Part shown: piece after piece, positions 26,520 through 35,769 of the stretch | How the letters are laid out: every line of letters begins with the position of its first letter | Numbering within the stretch: the first letter of the stretch is position 1 | Assembly (NCBI RefSeq): GCF_003813905.1 | Contig: NZ_RPFJ01000011.1 | Location: forward strand, 186,001-250,000 | Reading direction: 5' to 3' | Length of the DNA stretch: 64,000 nucleotides | DNA from: Aureibaculum marinum | Lineage (GTDB): Bacteria; Bacteroidota; Bacteroidia; Flavobacteriales; Flavobacteriaceae | The notes under the pieces: model-generated | What the model saw: only the letters and a program-made list of their open reading frames with translations | Told to the model about the DNA's origin: nothing | Databases searched by the model: none | Translations under genes and position numbers: made by a program

Positions 26520-27665
26520 TTATTGGGGTTTAATTTGGTTTGCACCAAAACCGACCTTATCACAAATATAATGATTATTTTGACAAAATTGAATTAATTC
26601 GTTCATAATAAATAGATTGCAGGTTTCCTTTTCTTCATCAGGAAATAAAACATGAACATTGGCACCTGCATCTAATGTAAAACAAATGTTTGTATTTGTC
26701 TCTTCTCTAAAAGCCCAAATTCTATTTATAATTTCTAGTGTGTTGGGCTTCATTAATATAAAATAAGGGTGGCTCGTCATCATCATAGAGTGTAGAGTTA
26801 AAGCTTCACTTTCAACAATACTGATAAATGTTTTTAAGTTGCCTGTTTTTAATGCTTCAGAAATTTTAATTATATTTTCATTGGCTTGCTCAAATCGTTG
26901 TTGAGCAAAGGGGTGATTATTCATTAAGTTATGACCAACAGTACTTGATACTTGTTTTTCACCTTTATCTACCAATAAAATAGTATCGTGGTAATTCTTA
27001 AATTTATCATGTAGGTCTCCAGTAAACTTTACTCCAAATAAATCAGAACTATTTTTTATAGCATTATGTTTTCCCCAAACAACAAGTGGACCTTCTATAC
27101 TTCGTGCCGCACTACCAGAGCCTAACCTAGCAAGAAAAGATGCTTTTTTATAAAACATTTCATCTGAAATATCAGGATTTAAAGCTTTTTCCATACTCAT
27201 AATACATAAAGCCAAAGCAGACATGCCACTTGCTGACGAAGCAATGCCACTACTATGAGGAAACGAATTATGGGTTCTGATTACAAAATCATAATCTGAA
27301 ATGAAAGGAACAAGTTTTCCAATTCTCATTAGAAAAACAACTATTTTTTTTCTAAATTCAGGTTTGTTTTCTCCATCTAAAAAGATGTCAATTTTAAATT
27401 CTTTTTGGGTAAGAGATTGTGCAAAAGTTGCATCACTTTCAAGTTTAGAAATTTCAGCTGATTTCTCTCTTTTTTTAAATTCTAGAGTGGTTTCAGTATG
27501 ACAAGCATCTAAGGTAAAACTAATAGAGGGGTTTTCTGGAAGTTGTGGTTCACGTTTCCCCCAATATTTTACAAGAGCAATATTACTTGGAGCTTTCCAG
27601 GTAAAGGATCCGTTATCTAAAATTGTTTTTTGTGTGGGGTTGTAAATAAAATTGTCGAGTTCCAA
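26520..27665 (-). CDS. mvaD: Diphosphomevalonate decarboxylase
   Basis: About 381 residues. It converts diphosphomevalonate plus ATP to isopentenyl diphosphate, CO2 and ADP. Signatures: APSNIALVKYWGKRE, the ATP loop SSGIASSASGMSALAL, GSGSAARSIEGP and the late TLDAGANVHVLF. The open frame runs back to a TTG at 27683, but that codon lies in the -7 element, so I chose the TTG at 27665, about nine bases after the predicted RNA start. No ATG is available. Bacteroidota proteins of this family also have a short N-terminal extension before the conserved block. Confidence 0.92.
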   Translation of the reverse strand: MELDNFIYNPTQKTILDNGSFTWKAPSNIALVKYWGKREPQLPENPSISFTLDACHTETTLEFKKREKSAEISKLESDATFAQSLTQKEFKIDIFLDGENKPEFRKKIVVFLMRIGKLVPFISDYDFVIRTHNSFPHSSGIASSASGMSALALCIMSMEKALNPDISDEMFYKKASFLARLGSGSAARSIEGPLVVWGKHNAIKNSSDLFGVKFTGDLHDKFKNYHDTILLVDKGEKQVSSTVGHNLMNNHPFAQQRFEQANENIIKISEALKTGNLKTFISIVESEALTLHSMMMTSHPYFILMKPNTLEIINRIWAFREETNTNICFTLDAGANVHVLFPDEEKETCNLFIMNELIQFCQNNHYICDKVGFGANQIKPQ

Positions 27666-27680
27666 AATTGTAAGTTTTTG

Positions 27681-27710
27681 CAAAGATAAGTTCTAAAAGT
27701 TATGCTACAA
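27681..27710 (-). promoter_or_regulatory. mvaD promoter
   Basis: On the minus strand TTG (27710-27708) is followed after 19 bases by TATCTTTG (27688-27681). This is a full -33/-7 pair. It overlaps the 3' end of the upstream EamA gene and decides the mvaD start. Confidence 0.75.
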
Positions 27711-28622
27711 GTTTTTTAAGTTTTTAGATGTATTCCAAGAAACTAATGTAATACCAATTATAACGATTATTGCACCTAACAATTGCATAAAGGTTAAGCG
27801 TTCGTCTAAAAAAATATAGGCTAATAGAATTGTTGAGACAGGTCCGATACTACCAATGATTGAAAAATTAGAAGCTCCTATTTTTTTTATAGCCAACGAT
27901 ACCAAAAACGAAGGGATTAAAGTTGATAAAACTGCCATCAACAATCCAAGCAAATACACTTGATAGGGATATTGAAAAATACTTGACCGGTCTACAATTA
28001 AATAATGAATTATTACGCATATTGATGATACAATCATGGCATAAGATGTAAAACGTAGAACTCCAAATTTTGGAATTAACCATCCACTACCAACAAGATA
28101 TGAAGCATAAGTTAGAGCACTTAAAAAAATGAGAAATCCACCCAATAAAATGTGTTCGCCATTGTACTGTAATTCTCCGCTAAAAGTGACAATAACACCA
28201 AAATAGGTTATTAAAATGGCGATAATTTGTTTAGAAGATATTTTTTCTCTTAAAAATACTCTACCAATTATAAGTACTAAAGTTGGGTAAGCAAACAAAA
28301 TAATTCTTTCTAAACCTGCTTTGATGTATTGTAAACCTAAAAAATCAAAATAACTTGCTAAATAATAACCTATAAAACCAAAAAATATAAGCCATAAATA
28401 ATCAACTCTGTTAATATTATGGGTTAATTTAGGCGTGAAGAAGTATAAAATTATCAAATAAAAAGGCAATGAAAAAAGCATCCTGAACATGAGTAAATGC
28501 AAAGAACTTACATTATATTGATAGGCTAATTTAACCATAATGGCCTTAGCTGAAAACAAAACAATGCCGACAATGGCAATAAATACAGCAGAATGTTTAA
28601 TTTTTGATAATTGCATACGCAA
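27705..28622 (-). CDS. EamA-family transporter
   Basis: A 305-residue inner-membrane protein with ten hydrophobic segments in two EamA halves (about 12-140 and 155-295). The second half ends with the typical IGSIGPVSTILLAYIFLDERLTFMQ block. The family exports amino acids, nucleobases or other metabolites; the substrate is not evident. Its last bases carry the mvaD promoter. Upstream lies a decayed LytTR regulator gene. Confidence 0.88.
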   Translation of the reverse strand: MRMQLSKIKHSAVFIAIVGIVLFSAKAIMVKLAYQYNVSSLHLLMFRMLFSLPFYLIILYFFTPKLTHNINRVDYLWLIFFGFIGYYLASYFDFLGLQYIKAGLERIILFAYPTLVLIIGRVFLREKISSKQIIAILITYFGVIVTFSGELQYNGEHILLGGFLIFLSALTYASYLVGSGWLIPKFGVLRFTSYAMIVSSICVIIHYLIVDRSSIFQYPYQVYLLGLLMAVLSTLIPSFLVSLAIKKIGASNFSIIGSIGPVSTILLAYIFLDERLTFMQLLGAIIVIIGITLVSWNTSKNLKNL

Positions 28623-28661
28623 ATGTATTGCAATGCTGTTTTGTGAAGGTTCTAGATGTAT

Positions 28662-29020
28662 TTAAATTACAATGGTCAAGGTTATTTTAAAGACCTTTAA
28701 CTTTTTTAGCACATCGATTTTGTAAGCTCTACTAATTGGGATAGCTTTATTTCCAAGTTCTACAAACTCATTGGAAAAAATTCAATTTTATTTATAGATA
28801 TAATAAAAGAGTGGTGTACTCTCAAAAATTGATGCTGTGGTAGTTTGGCTTCTATATTGCTGACGGTTTCACGAGAAGTAATGGTTTTATTAGTTAAATG
28901 GGTTTGAATATAATCACTTAAACTTTCAACATATAGTATTTCAGAAAAATTAATTTTTACCATTTTTCTGTCGGCACGTACAAAGACAAAAACAATTTTT
29001 TGTGAGTTTCGGTTGTTTTT
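28662..29020 (-). pseudogene. Decayed LytTR-family response regulator
   Basis: Only the C-terminal LytTR DNA-binding domain remains, and it is broken. Reading leftward from 29020, the frame gives FVRADRKMVKINFSEILYVES, the usual LytTR opening, through HHSFIISINKIEFF, then stops at 28760. A shift of one base near the A6 run at 28775-28780 restores the conserved end (NEFVELGNKAIPISRAYK, to 28662). A stop at 29021 ends the frame upstream, and no receiver domain or sensor kinase gene is found. A sequencing slip could explain the frameshift but not the missing receiver domain. Confidence 0.85.
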
Positions 29021-29076
29021 TTATAGGTAGATTTTAACATGGATAAAAAAGATAGTTCTAAAAAAGGTTAAATAGA

Positions 29077-29084
29077 TACCTTTG
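29077..29084 (+). promoter_or_regulatory. -7 element of the small protein gene at 29099
   Basis: TACCTTTG matches TANNTTTG and ends 14 bases before the TTG start, giving a very short leader. Confidence 0.5.
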
Positions 29085-29098
29085 CAAAAAGGAATATT

Positions 29099-29335
29099 TT
29101 GAGCAGAAAAATAAAACTCATTTGGGATTTTAGAGGTCCAGAGGCATTGCCAACCGCAAAGCATCATGCAATTCATTTACAAGAATTTGCAGTAAAAGAA
29201 TCGTTAACATATCACGAAGTTGATGTTGCAGAACTTTCTGACTATTTTGCAACTGCATTTATTGTAGTAGATGAAAAAGATATGCTTACCTATCGCGATG
29301 CCTTGAAGCCTCATAGGGGAGAAGTGGCGAACTAA
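29099..29335 (+). CDS. Small soluble protein, unknown function
   Basis: A 78-residue protein without signal peptide or membrane segment. It opens with SRKIKLIWDFRGPEALPTAKHHAIHLQEF and has a His-rich patch (K-H-H-A-I-H) and an acidic C-terminal half. I recall no named family but the sequence looks like a conserved flavobacterial small protein. The start is a TTG; no ATG is available in frame before the conserved-looking region. A -7 element directly upstream supports expression. Confidence 0.65.
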   Translation: MSRKIKLIWDFRGPEALPTAKHHAIHLQEFAVKESLTYHEVDVAELSDYFATAFIVVDEKDMLTYRDALKPHRGEVAN

Positions 29336-29501
29336 TTGAAGTTTAGCACAAAACCAAAACACTAAATACCAAAACAAATTATTGGAAGAGTTCTTAAAAT
29401 TGGTTTTTTGAGGCTTTTAAAGTCAATTTTATTAATGTTATATTGTAATGTAAAAACCTCGTATAAATTTTTACGTCTGTTAACATTCTTAAAATATTTA
29501 C

Positions 29502-29509
29502 TAGATTTG
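29502..29509 (+). promoter_or_regulatory. -7 element of the M1 peptidase gene
   Basis: TAGATTTG matches TANNTTTG, 20 bases before the ATG. No clear -33 element. Confidence 0.45.
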
Positions 29510-29529
29510 TTAAAATCTGTACCTATACC

Positions 29530-31152
29530 ATGAAAAAAGTATCCTTTATTTTATTTTTATTTGGAATTGTATTTTGTGCAAAAGCTCAAAACTTTACGAG
29601 TCAAGATACTCTAAGAGGTAGTATAACTCCAGAAAGAGTTTGGTGGGATTTAAATTATTATGATTTAAATGTTGAGGTAAATCCTGATAAAAAAGAAATT
29701 TCTGGAACTAATCTTATTCGATATAAGGTATTGTCTGAAAATAATATACTTCAAGTAGATTTACAACCGCCTTTAAAGATTGAGAAAGTTACACAAGATG
29801 GAGAGCATCTAAAAGTTGTATCTGATGGAAATGCCCATTTTGTTCATTTAAAAAAAGATCAGAAAATTGGAGCATTCAATGAAATTGTAGTTCATTATTC
29901 TGGTAAACCTAAAGAAGCTGTAAAAGCTCCATGGGATGGCGGTTTTTCTTGGAAAAAAGACAAAGATGGAAATCCGTTTATAGCTACTTCTTGTCAAGGA
30001 TTAGGTGCAAGTGTATGGTGGCCAAATAAAGATCATATGTATGATGAAGTGGACAGTATGGCAATTAGTATTACTACACCAAAAGGGTTGATGGACGTGT
30101 CTAATGGAAAACTAAGAAAGGTTGTAAAAAACAAGAATTCTAATACCTATCATTGGTTTGTGAGTAACCCAATAAATAATTATGGAGTGAATATTAATAT
30201 TGGTAATTATGTCCATTTTGATAGTATATATAAAGGAGAAAAAGGAGACTTAAGTATGGATTTTTTTGTGCTTCCAGAAAATTTAGAAAAAGCGAAAATT
30301 CAATTTAAAGACGCTTTTAGAATGATGGAGGCTTTTGAACATTGGTTTGGTCCGTATCCATTTTATGAAGATGGATTTAAACTTGTTGAAGTGCCATATT
30401 TAGGAATGGAACATCAAAGTAGTGTTACCTATGGAAATAAGTATAAAAATGGCTATTTAGGAAGAGATTTATCAGGTACTGGTTGGGGATTAAAATTTGA
30501 TTTTATAATTATTCATGAATCGGGGCATGAGTGGTTTGCCAATAATATTACAAATATAGACATTGCAGATATGTGGATTCATGAAGGATTTACAGCCTAT
30601 TCCGAAAATTTATTTTTAGACTATTTTTATGGTAAGGAAGCTTCTGCTGAATATGTAATTGGCACACGAAATATTATACAAAACGACAAGCCTATTATTG
30701 GAAAATACAATGTAAATAATGAAGGTTCGTCAGATATGTATTATAAGGGAGCAAATATGTTGCATACCTTGAGACAATTAATCAATGATGATGAAAAATG
30801 GAGAACAATTTTAAGAGGTTTAAATAATGATTTTTATCACCAAACAGTAACAACTGAACAAATTGAGAACTATTTAATTAAAAAATCAGGAATAGATTTA
30901 AGCTCATTTTTTAATCAATATTTGCGAACTGCAAAAATTCCAATGTTTGAGTATAAGATTTTACCAAAAGTTATAAAGTATAGATATACTAACGTGGTAA
31001 AGGGTTTTGAAATGCCTTTAAAAACTATAATTAATGGAAATGAAGTGTGGATTAATCCAAAGGAAAACTGGCAAACATTTGCTACAAAAAAGGAAATAAA
31101 ATCTTTTGAAGTAGATAAAAACTTTTATCTAACATCAAAAAAATATAATTGA
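29530..31152 (+). CDS. Secreted M1-family metallopeptidase
   Basis: A 540-residue exported zinc aminopeptidase-like enzyme. Signal peptide at 1-19 (ends K-A-Q). The gluzincin site is complete: His329-Glu330-x-x-His333 followed 18 residues later by Glu352 (HESGHEWFANN ... HEGFTAYSE). The exopeptidase motif appears as YLGMEHQS in place of GAMEN. It is shorter than classical M1 aminopeptidases (about 850), lacking most of the C-terminal helical domain, as in many Bacteroidota members. It acts in the periplasm or outside and ends 18 bases from the convergent flavoprotein gene. Confidence 0.93.
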   Translation: MKKVSFILFLFGIVFCAKAQNFTSQDTLRGSITPERVWWDLNYYDLNVEVNPDKKEISGTNLIRYKVLSENNILQVDLQPPLKIEKVTQDGEHLKVVSDGNAHFVHLKKDQKIGAFNEIVVHYSGKPKEAVKAPWDGGFSWKKDKDGNPFIATSCQGLGASVWWPNKDHMYDEVDSMAISITTPKGLMDVSNGKLRKVVKNKNSNTYHWFVSNPINNYGVNINIGNYVHFDSIYKGEKGDLSMDFFVLPENLEKAKIQFKDAFRMMEAFEHWFGPYPFYEDGFKLVEVPYLGMEHQSSVTYGNKYKNGYLGRDLSGTGWGLKFDFIIIHESGHEWFANNITNIDIADMWIHEGFTAYSENLFLDYFYGKEASAEYVIGTRNIIQNDKPIIGKYNVNNEGSSDMYYKGANMLHTLRQLINDDEKWRTILRGLNNDFYHQTVTTEQIENYLIKKSGIDLSSFFNQYLRTAKIPMFEYKILPKVIKYRYTNVVKGFEMPLKTIINGNEVWINPKENWQTFATKKEIKSFEVDKNFYLTSKKYN

Positions 31153-31170
31153 GCATTAAACATTTGTATG

Positions 31171-32385
31171 TCAATTTTCGGCCATGCTATTGCCAACAAT
31201 ATAACCACCGGTCCATGCATTTTGAAAATTAAAGCCGCCTGTAACGGCGTCAATATTTAATACTTCTCCAGCAAAAAAAAGATTTTTATGGATTTTACTT
31301 TCAAATTTTTTGAAGTTAATTTCTTTTAAATCTACACCTCCTGCTGTAACAAACTCTTCTTTAAAAGTAGCTTTTCCATTAGCATTAAAAATCCCTTTGG
31401 TAAGTTGGATACTAAGTTTTTCTAGTTGTTTATTGGAAACATCGGCCCATCTAGATTCACTTTTTATTTCTGAAGCTAACACTAGATTTTCCCAAAGGCG
31501 TTTGGGTATTTCTTTAAACGGAGATCTTAATATTATTTGTTTTTTTTGTTCTTCTTGTCTAGTCTTCTTTAGTTCGTTAAAAACTGTTTGAGTAGGCTTA
31601 GATAACCAGTTTATCAAAATGTTATATTGGTAATTTTTTTCAGCTAAAAATTGTGCCCCAAAAGCAGAAAGTTTGAGAATTGCAGGACCACTCATTCCCC
31701 AATGGGTAATTAATAAAGGTCCATTCGTTTTAAACTCTGAATTTGTAATTGACACAGTTGCATTTACTACTGAAACCCCTGGAATTTTTTTAATTCGATT
31801 GTCGTTTATTTTAAAGGTAAATAAGGAAGGTACAGGAGAAACAATTGTATGTCCTAGTTTTTCTAATAAATTCCATATTTTAGTATTGCTTCCTGTAGCA
31901 ATCATTAATTTATCAGCATCAAAATCACCTTGATTTGTACTAATTTTCCATTGATTTCCCTTTTTTTCAAAACTTTCAACTCGATGGTTCAGTTTAATTT
32001 TTATTCCCAATTTTTCAGTAGAATTTACCAATACATCAATAATGGTCTGTGAGGAATTTGATATAGGAAAAACGCGGTTATCAGTTTCAATTTTTAAGGC
32101 AACACCTCTTTCTTCAAACCATTGCATGGTATCTCCAGTCATAAATTGATGAAAAGGACCTAATAATTCTTTTTTTCCTCTTGGATAAAATTCACAAAGG
32201 TCTTTAGGATCAAAACAAGCATGGGTTACATTGCACCTTCCTCCACCAGATATTTTTACTTTTTGAAGTACCTCATTACCACGTTCTAAAATAATAATTT
32301 CGGCATCAGGATTGCTTTCTGCACAAGTAATTGCTGCAAAAAAACCAGCTGCTCCACCACCTATAATTATTATTTTTTGTTTCAT
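31171..32385 (-). CDS. BaiN/HI0933-family flavoprotein oxidoreductase
   Basis: A 404-residue FAD-dependent protein. Motifs: the dinucleotide-binding GGGAAGFFAAITCAE at residues 8-22, the family block ISGGGRCNVTHACF near 45-58, and the C-terminal NLFFAGEVLNIDAVTGGFN FAD-binding segment. Known members include BaiN of bile-acid-degrading clostridia, but the physiological substrate in Bacteroidota is unknown. Its start overlaps the GHMP kinase gene by 4 bases, making it the last gene of the panD operon. Confidence 0.9.
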   Translation of the reverse strand: MKQKIIIIGGGAAGFFAAITCAESNPDAEIIILERGNEVLQKVKISGGGRCNVTHACFDPKDLCEFYPRGKKELLGPFHQFMTGDTMQWFEERGVALKIETDNRVFPISNSSQTIIDVLVNSTEKLGIKIKLNHRVESFEKKGNQWKISTNQGDFDADKLMIATGSNTKIWNLLEKLGHTIVSPVPSLFTFKINDNRIKKIPGVSVVNATVSITNSEFKTNGPLLITHWGMSGPAILKLSAFGAQFLAEKNYQYNILINWLSKPTQTVFNELKKTRQEEQKKQIILRSPFKEIPKRLWENLVLASEIKSESRWADVSNKQLEKLSIQLTKGIFNANGKATFKEEFVTAGGVDLKEINFKKFESKIHKNLFFAGEVLNIDAVTGGFNFQNAWTGGYIVGNSMAEN

Positions 32386-33323
32386 AAGATTATTTCTTCG
32401 TATGAAATTACTGTTTCAAATCCTTTTTGTTTAAAGTATTTAGGTGTGTTATTATTTCCTGTAGCTAAAATAAAATCGCCTCCCCAAGCTCCTAAACTTT
32501 TTGTTTGTCCAAAATAATCTGAAAAAAGTTGCTCTTGAACAGGTTTTTGATCTATTACTTTTGAAATTAACCTTTCATGTTCTTTAATAAGTTTTTCAAA
32601 ATCTGTTAAAGAATTACATTTTATAATGTGATTGGTAAGGTTAGAAACTTCGTCTTTCAAAGTACTTATTTGGCCTTTAAAATTTCTATAAGAGGCAATT
32701 CCTTCTCTACTATTTTGTTTTTTATTAAGATGTACAAAGTAGAGTTGGTTTTTAAAATGAGGATTAAAATTTATTATTTCAACTATTGGTTTTTTTTCTA
32801 ATAGCTGATAAATTATTGGAGTATTATTTTGAGCACATGCAATATCATATCCGCTGCCTCCAAAACTTGAAAATTGTAATTTAAAAGCATTAATACCAGC
32901 CCATTGAGCAATATTATTAATTAACGTAGAGGATGTTCCTAACCCCCAAATTCTTGGAAAATCAAGTTTAGATTTTACATAAAAACCTTGTTTTTTAATA
33001 AGAAAATTTTTACCATTAAATTGTGATTGTAATTTTGCCGTTAATAATATTTCTTGAAGTTTTTCGGCTAGTAAATCACCACCACCATCTTTTGACGAAT
33101 TAAAGGTTGCTGAAATTATTCGTAATTTGGGTAAATCAAATATTACTTGTAACCACAATTCATCTTGATGAGTATAGCTTTCCCAAATCAACTCATCTTC
33201 ATTAATTTTTTGAATACTAAGGTTTTGACCAAATTTAGTAGGTACTGCTAAGGCTTTGCATCCGTCAAGTACAACATATTCACTTGTAAGCAGTAATTTT
33301 CCGTTACTGTAAAAGGTTTCCAT
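32382..33323 (-). CDS. GYDIA-family GHMP kinase
   Basis: A 313-residue GHMP-fold kinase with the opening YSNGKLLLTSEYVVLDGCKALAVP, a compact ATP loop WGLGTSSTLINNI and the family-defining FGGSGYDIACAQ. The GYDIA group is typical of Bacteroidota and has no proven substrate that I know of. The mevalonate kinase and decarboxylase genes lie 5-11 kb away and no phosphomevalonate kinase is otherwise visible, so phosphomevalonate is a reasonable candidate. It overlaps its neighbours by 1 and 4 bases, so it is translationally coupled. Confidence 0.85.
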   Translation of the reverse strand: METFYSNGKLLLTSEYVVLDGCKALAVPTKFGQNLSIQKINEDELIWESYTHQDELWLQVIFDLPKLRIISATFNSSKDGGGDLLAEKLQEILLTAKLQSQFNGKNFLIKKQGFYVKSKLDFPRIWGLGTSSTLINNIAQWAGINAFKLQFSSFGGSGYDIACAQNNTPIIYQLLEKKPIVEIINFNPHFKNQLYFVHLNKKQNSREGIASYRNFKGQISTLKDEVSNLTNHIIKCNSLTDFEKLIKEHERLISKVIDQKPVQEQLFSDYFGQTKSLGAWGGDFILATGNNNTPKYFKQKGFETVISYEEIIL

Positions 33324-34300
33324 TAGTTTTGGTTTCTATTGTAAATAGGCAAAATTAAGAAAGATAATGCACCAAATAATAATATCATTAGCGTTTGTGC
33401 AGTCCACATTATCCATGCAAAAGCTCTGGCCGGATTGTCAGGAATATGATATAAAATTAATACACTAGCTACGGCAATTGGGTAGGTGCCCAACCCTCCA
33501 TTGGTTACAGCCATACTAATGCCGCCCACAACAAAACCAACAATTATGGCTTCAAAAGGTAAATTGGAAGTTTCTGGTAAAGCAAAACTTACTACATAAA
33601 ACATCAAAACATACATTAACCATATAAATAGTGTATGAAAAATGAATGACCACTTGTTATCCATTTTAAAGATGCTTATCCCTCCTTCTATTAATCCATT
33701 AATAAAACGTTTTATCTTAATAAAAAAAGGATTTTTTGATTTTAAGATGATAAAGTAAAAACTAATAGCTAATATAGCAAGTACTGCCATTATAACATAT
33801 TTTTGTATGCCATTATCTCCATCTTTAAACAAATATTCAGAAAGTAAATCTGCTTGAAGAAAAAAAGCTAATCCTATTATGCCAAGTAAAACTATTGCGT
33901 CAGCTATACGTTCTGCTACTATAGTACCAAAGGCTTTTTCAAATGGAATGTTTTCATATTTTGAAATTCCTGTGGCACGGGCAATTTCACCAGCACGAGG
34001 CACACCAAGATTTACTAAATATGAGATAAAAACCGTCATTATACTATTGGCGAATTTTGGTTTATAACCCATTGGTTTTAGCATAAATTGCCATCGATAA
34101 GCTCGAGATAAATGACTTAGAGCTCCTAATACTAAAGACAATAGTACCCACCAATAATTTGCCGATTTAAAAGAACTAACAATTGCCGATTTGTCTTCAG
34201 GAGTTAATTTTGATAAAAAATACCAAACTAAAAAAACTCCCAGGGTAATTGGGAGTATTATTAATAATGTTTTACGTATTTTCTTGTTCGAAGAACTCAA
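33323..34300 (-). CDS. Lysylphosphatidylglycerol-synthase-TM / UPF0104 flippase-like protein
   Basis: A 325-residue inner-membrane protein with about eight helices. Family marks include the early [18 protein letters not shown] block, [15 protein letters not shown] and the later [20 protein letters not shown]. This fold is the flippase half of MprF and occurs alone in many bacteria, where its lipid substrate is unknown. Its start overlaps panD by 4 bases, and it overlaps the GYDIA kinase by one base. Confidence 0.87.
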   Translation of the reverse strand: MSSSNKKIRKTLLIILPITLGVFLVWYFLSKLTPEDKSAIVSSFKSANYWWVLLSLVLGALSHLSRAYRWQFMLKPMGYKPKFANSIMTVFISYLVNLGVPRAGEIARATGISKYENIPFEKAFGTIVAERIADAIVLLGIIGLAFFLQADLLSEYLFKDGDNGIQKYVIMAVLAILAISFYFIILKSKNPFFIKIKRFINGLIEGGISIFKMDNKWSFIFHTLFIWLMYVLMFYVVSFALPETSNLPFEAIIVGFVVGGISMAVTNGGLGTYPIAVASVLILYHIPDNPARAFAWIMWTAQTLMILLFGALSFLILPIYNRNQN

Positions 34301-34650
34301 GTTAGCAAAGTATTTGTTCTTTCATCTGGAAATATAACAGTAGGTTCAAAAGTTTTAGCTTCTTCAAAATCCATGATTCCATAAGAAATAATAATAACGA
34401 TATCGCCTTTAGCAACACGTCTTGCTGCCGGACCATTTAATACTATTTCTCCTTTACCTCTTTCACCTTTAATAACATAAGTTTCTAATCGTTCACCGTT
34501 ATTAACGTTAACAATTTGCACTTTTTCACCTTGAATTATATTAGCAGCATCCATTAAATCTTCATCAATGGTAATACTTCCAATATAATTTAAGTCAGCA
34601 CCTGTTACAGTAACTCTATGTATTTTTGATTTTAATGCTTCTATCTTCAA
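34297..34650 (-). CDS. panD: Aspartate 1-decarboxylase
   Basis: A 117-residue pyruvoyl enzyme that makes beta-alanine from aspartate for pantothenate. Self-cleavage between Gly24 and Ser25 (in [10 protein letters not shown]) would generate the pyruvoyl group. IIISYGIMD near the end is also conserved. Length is standard. panC lies 78 bases upstream in the same direction, and panD has its own promoter overlapping the panC end, so the two pantothenate genes can be controlled separately. Confidence 0.96.
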   Translation of the reverse strand: MKIEALKSKIHRVTVTGADLNYIGSITIDEDLMDAANIIQGEKVQIVNVNNGERLETYVIKGERGKGEIVLNGPAARRVAKGDIVIIISYGIMDFEEAKTFEPTVIFPDERTNTLLT

Positions 34651-34719
34651 AACGCTATAAATTAATTCAACTTACTCTAACAAAAATAACGCCAAAGTAA
34701 TTGTGCAATTTTTGGTTTG

Positions 34720-34751
34720 CAAAGGTAATTAATTTAGTGCTATATTATCAA
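34720..34751 (-). promoter_or_regulatory. panD promoter
   Basis: On the minus strand TTG (34751-34749) and TACCTTTG (34727-34720) are separated by 21 bases. The pair overlaps the panC stop region and points to panD, 70 bases downstream. Confidence 0.65.
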
Positions 34752-35571
34752 TTAATCTTACATTGTCAGCTAATACTGCAATAAAAGCTCTATAACGTGT
34801 GTTTTCTTTTTTATGTTTGGTGGGTTTTAATGTAGTTTCATCAGCAATTTCAAAGTATTCTAGGTCAAGAATTTCATTTTTGCTAAATTCTTTTTCTACC
34901 CAACTAATAATCTCATTTATGGGTTCTTTTTCAAATTTTTCTTTTGCTTTTTGTAATGTTTTGTAAATAAAGGGAGCTTCTTCTCTACTTTTTCCTATTA
35001 ATCTTACATTTCTAGAGCTCATTGCAAGACCATCGTTTTCACGATATATATCGCATGGAACTATCTTAATAGGAAGTTCAAATTTTTCTACTACCTTTTT
35101 TATTATTTGTAATTGCTGAAAATCTTTTTCGCCAAAATAAGCTTTATCAGGAGATGTAATTTCAAAAAGTTTTTTCACAATAGTTCCAACGCCATCAAAA
35201 TGTCCTTTTCTGTGCTTACCTTCCATTTCGTCTTCCAACCCATCAAAGACAAAAGATTCTGCTTTAATACGGTTGTCATAAATTTCATTAGCTTCTGGAG
35301 CAAATACCACATCGCAATTTACTTTTTCTAGAAGTTTTAAATCTTTAGTTAAATCTTTAGGATACTTTATTAAATCTTCTTGTTTATCAAACTGAGTAGG
35401 ATTTACAAAGATGCTAACTATAACAATGTTGTTCTCTTTTTTTGCTCTTTTAATTAAGGATAAATGCCCATCATGTAATGCACCCATAGTGGGTACAAAG
35501 CCCACAGAATCTTGCTTATTTAATTTGTTTAAATATGCTTTTAGTGTTTCTTTTTTATAAAAAACTTCCAT
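34729..35571 (-). CDS. panC: Pantothenate synthetase
   Basis: A 280-residue ligase that joins pantoate and beta-alanine with ATP hydrolysis. Motifs: VGFVPTMGALHDGHLSLIKRAK (HIGH-like, residues 21-42), FVNPTQF, FGEKDFQQLQIIKK and the KMSKS-like AMSSRNVRLI. Length is normal. panB is not in the window. The gene starts 198 bases from the divergent glycogen-synthase-like gene. Confidence 0.96.
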   Translation of the reverse strand: MEVFYKKETLKAYLNKLNKQDSVGFVPTMGALHDGHLSLIKRAKKENNIVIVSIFVNPTQFDKQEDLIKYPKDLTKDLKLLEKVNCDVVFAPEANEIYDNRIKAESFVFDGLEDEMEGKHRKGHFDGVGTIVKKLFEITSPDKAYFGEKDFQQLQIIKKVVEKFELPIKIVPCDIYRENDGLAMSSRNVRLIGKSREEAPFIYKTLQKAKEKFEKEPINEIISWVEKEFSKNEILDLEYFEIADETTLKPTKHKKENTRYRAFIAVLADNVRLIDNIALN

Positions 35572-35643
35572 CAGTTTTATTGTTAATTATTGTTAAAAGG
35601 GTGTAAACTTAACATTTTCAGTATAAATCTAATCAAAAATTCG

Positions 35644-35651
35644 TAATTTTG
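35644..35651 (+). promoter_or_regulatory. -7 element of the GlgA-like gene
   Basis: TAATTTTG matches TANNTTTG. It predicts a leader of about 110 bases with two very short reading frames (starting at 35679 and 35710) before the gene at 35770. Confidence 0.5.
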
Positions 35652-35769
35652 CTTATTCTTAATTACAGACGGATTTTATGAAAGCCTATAATTAGGTGTT
35701 TAATAAAAAATGACCAATACCAACCTAAATGATATTTATAATTGAACAGGTCGGTGAAAATTTATTTAG

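Noticed and set aside
28760-28963. A 67-codon frame as a complete small LytTR gene
   Set aside because: The conserved domain begins upstream of its ATG and continues after its stop in another frame, so it is part of a pseudogene.
31310-31591. Plus-strand frame of 93 codons inside the flavoprotein gene
   Set aside because: Shadow frame opposite conserved FAD-binding residues.
35679-35745. Two very short reading frames in the leader of the GlgA-like gene
   Set aside because: Five and eleven codons, no run of a regulatory amino acid and no attenuator hairpins; probably chance.
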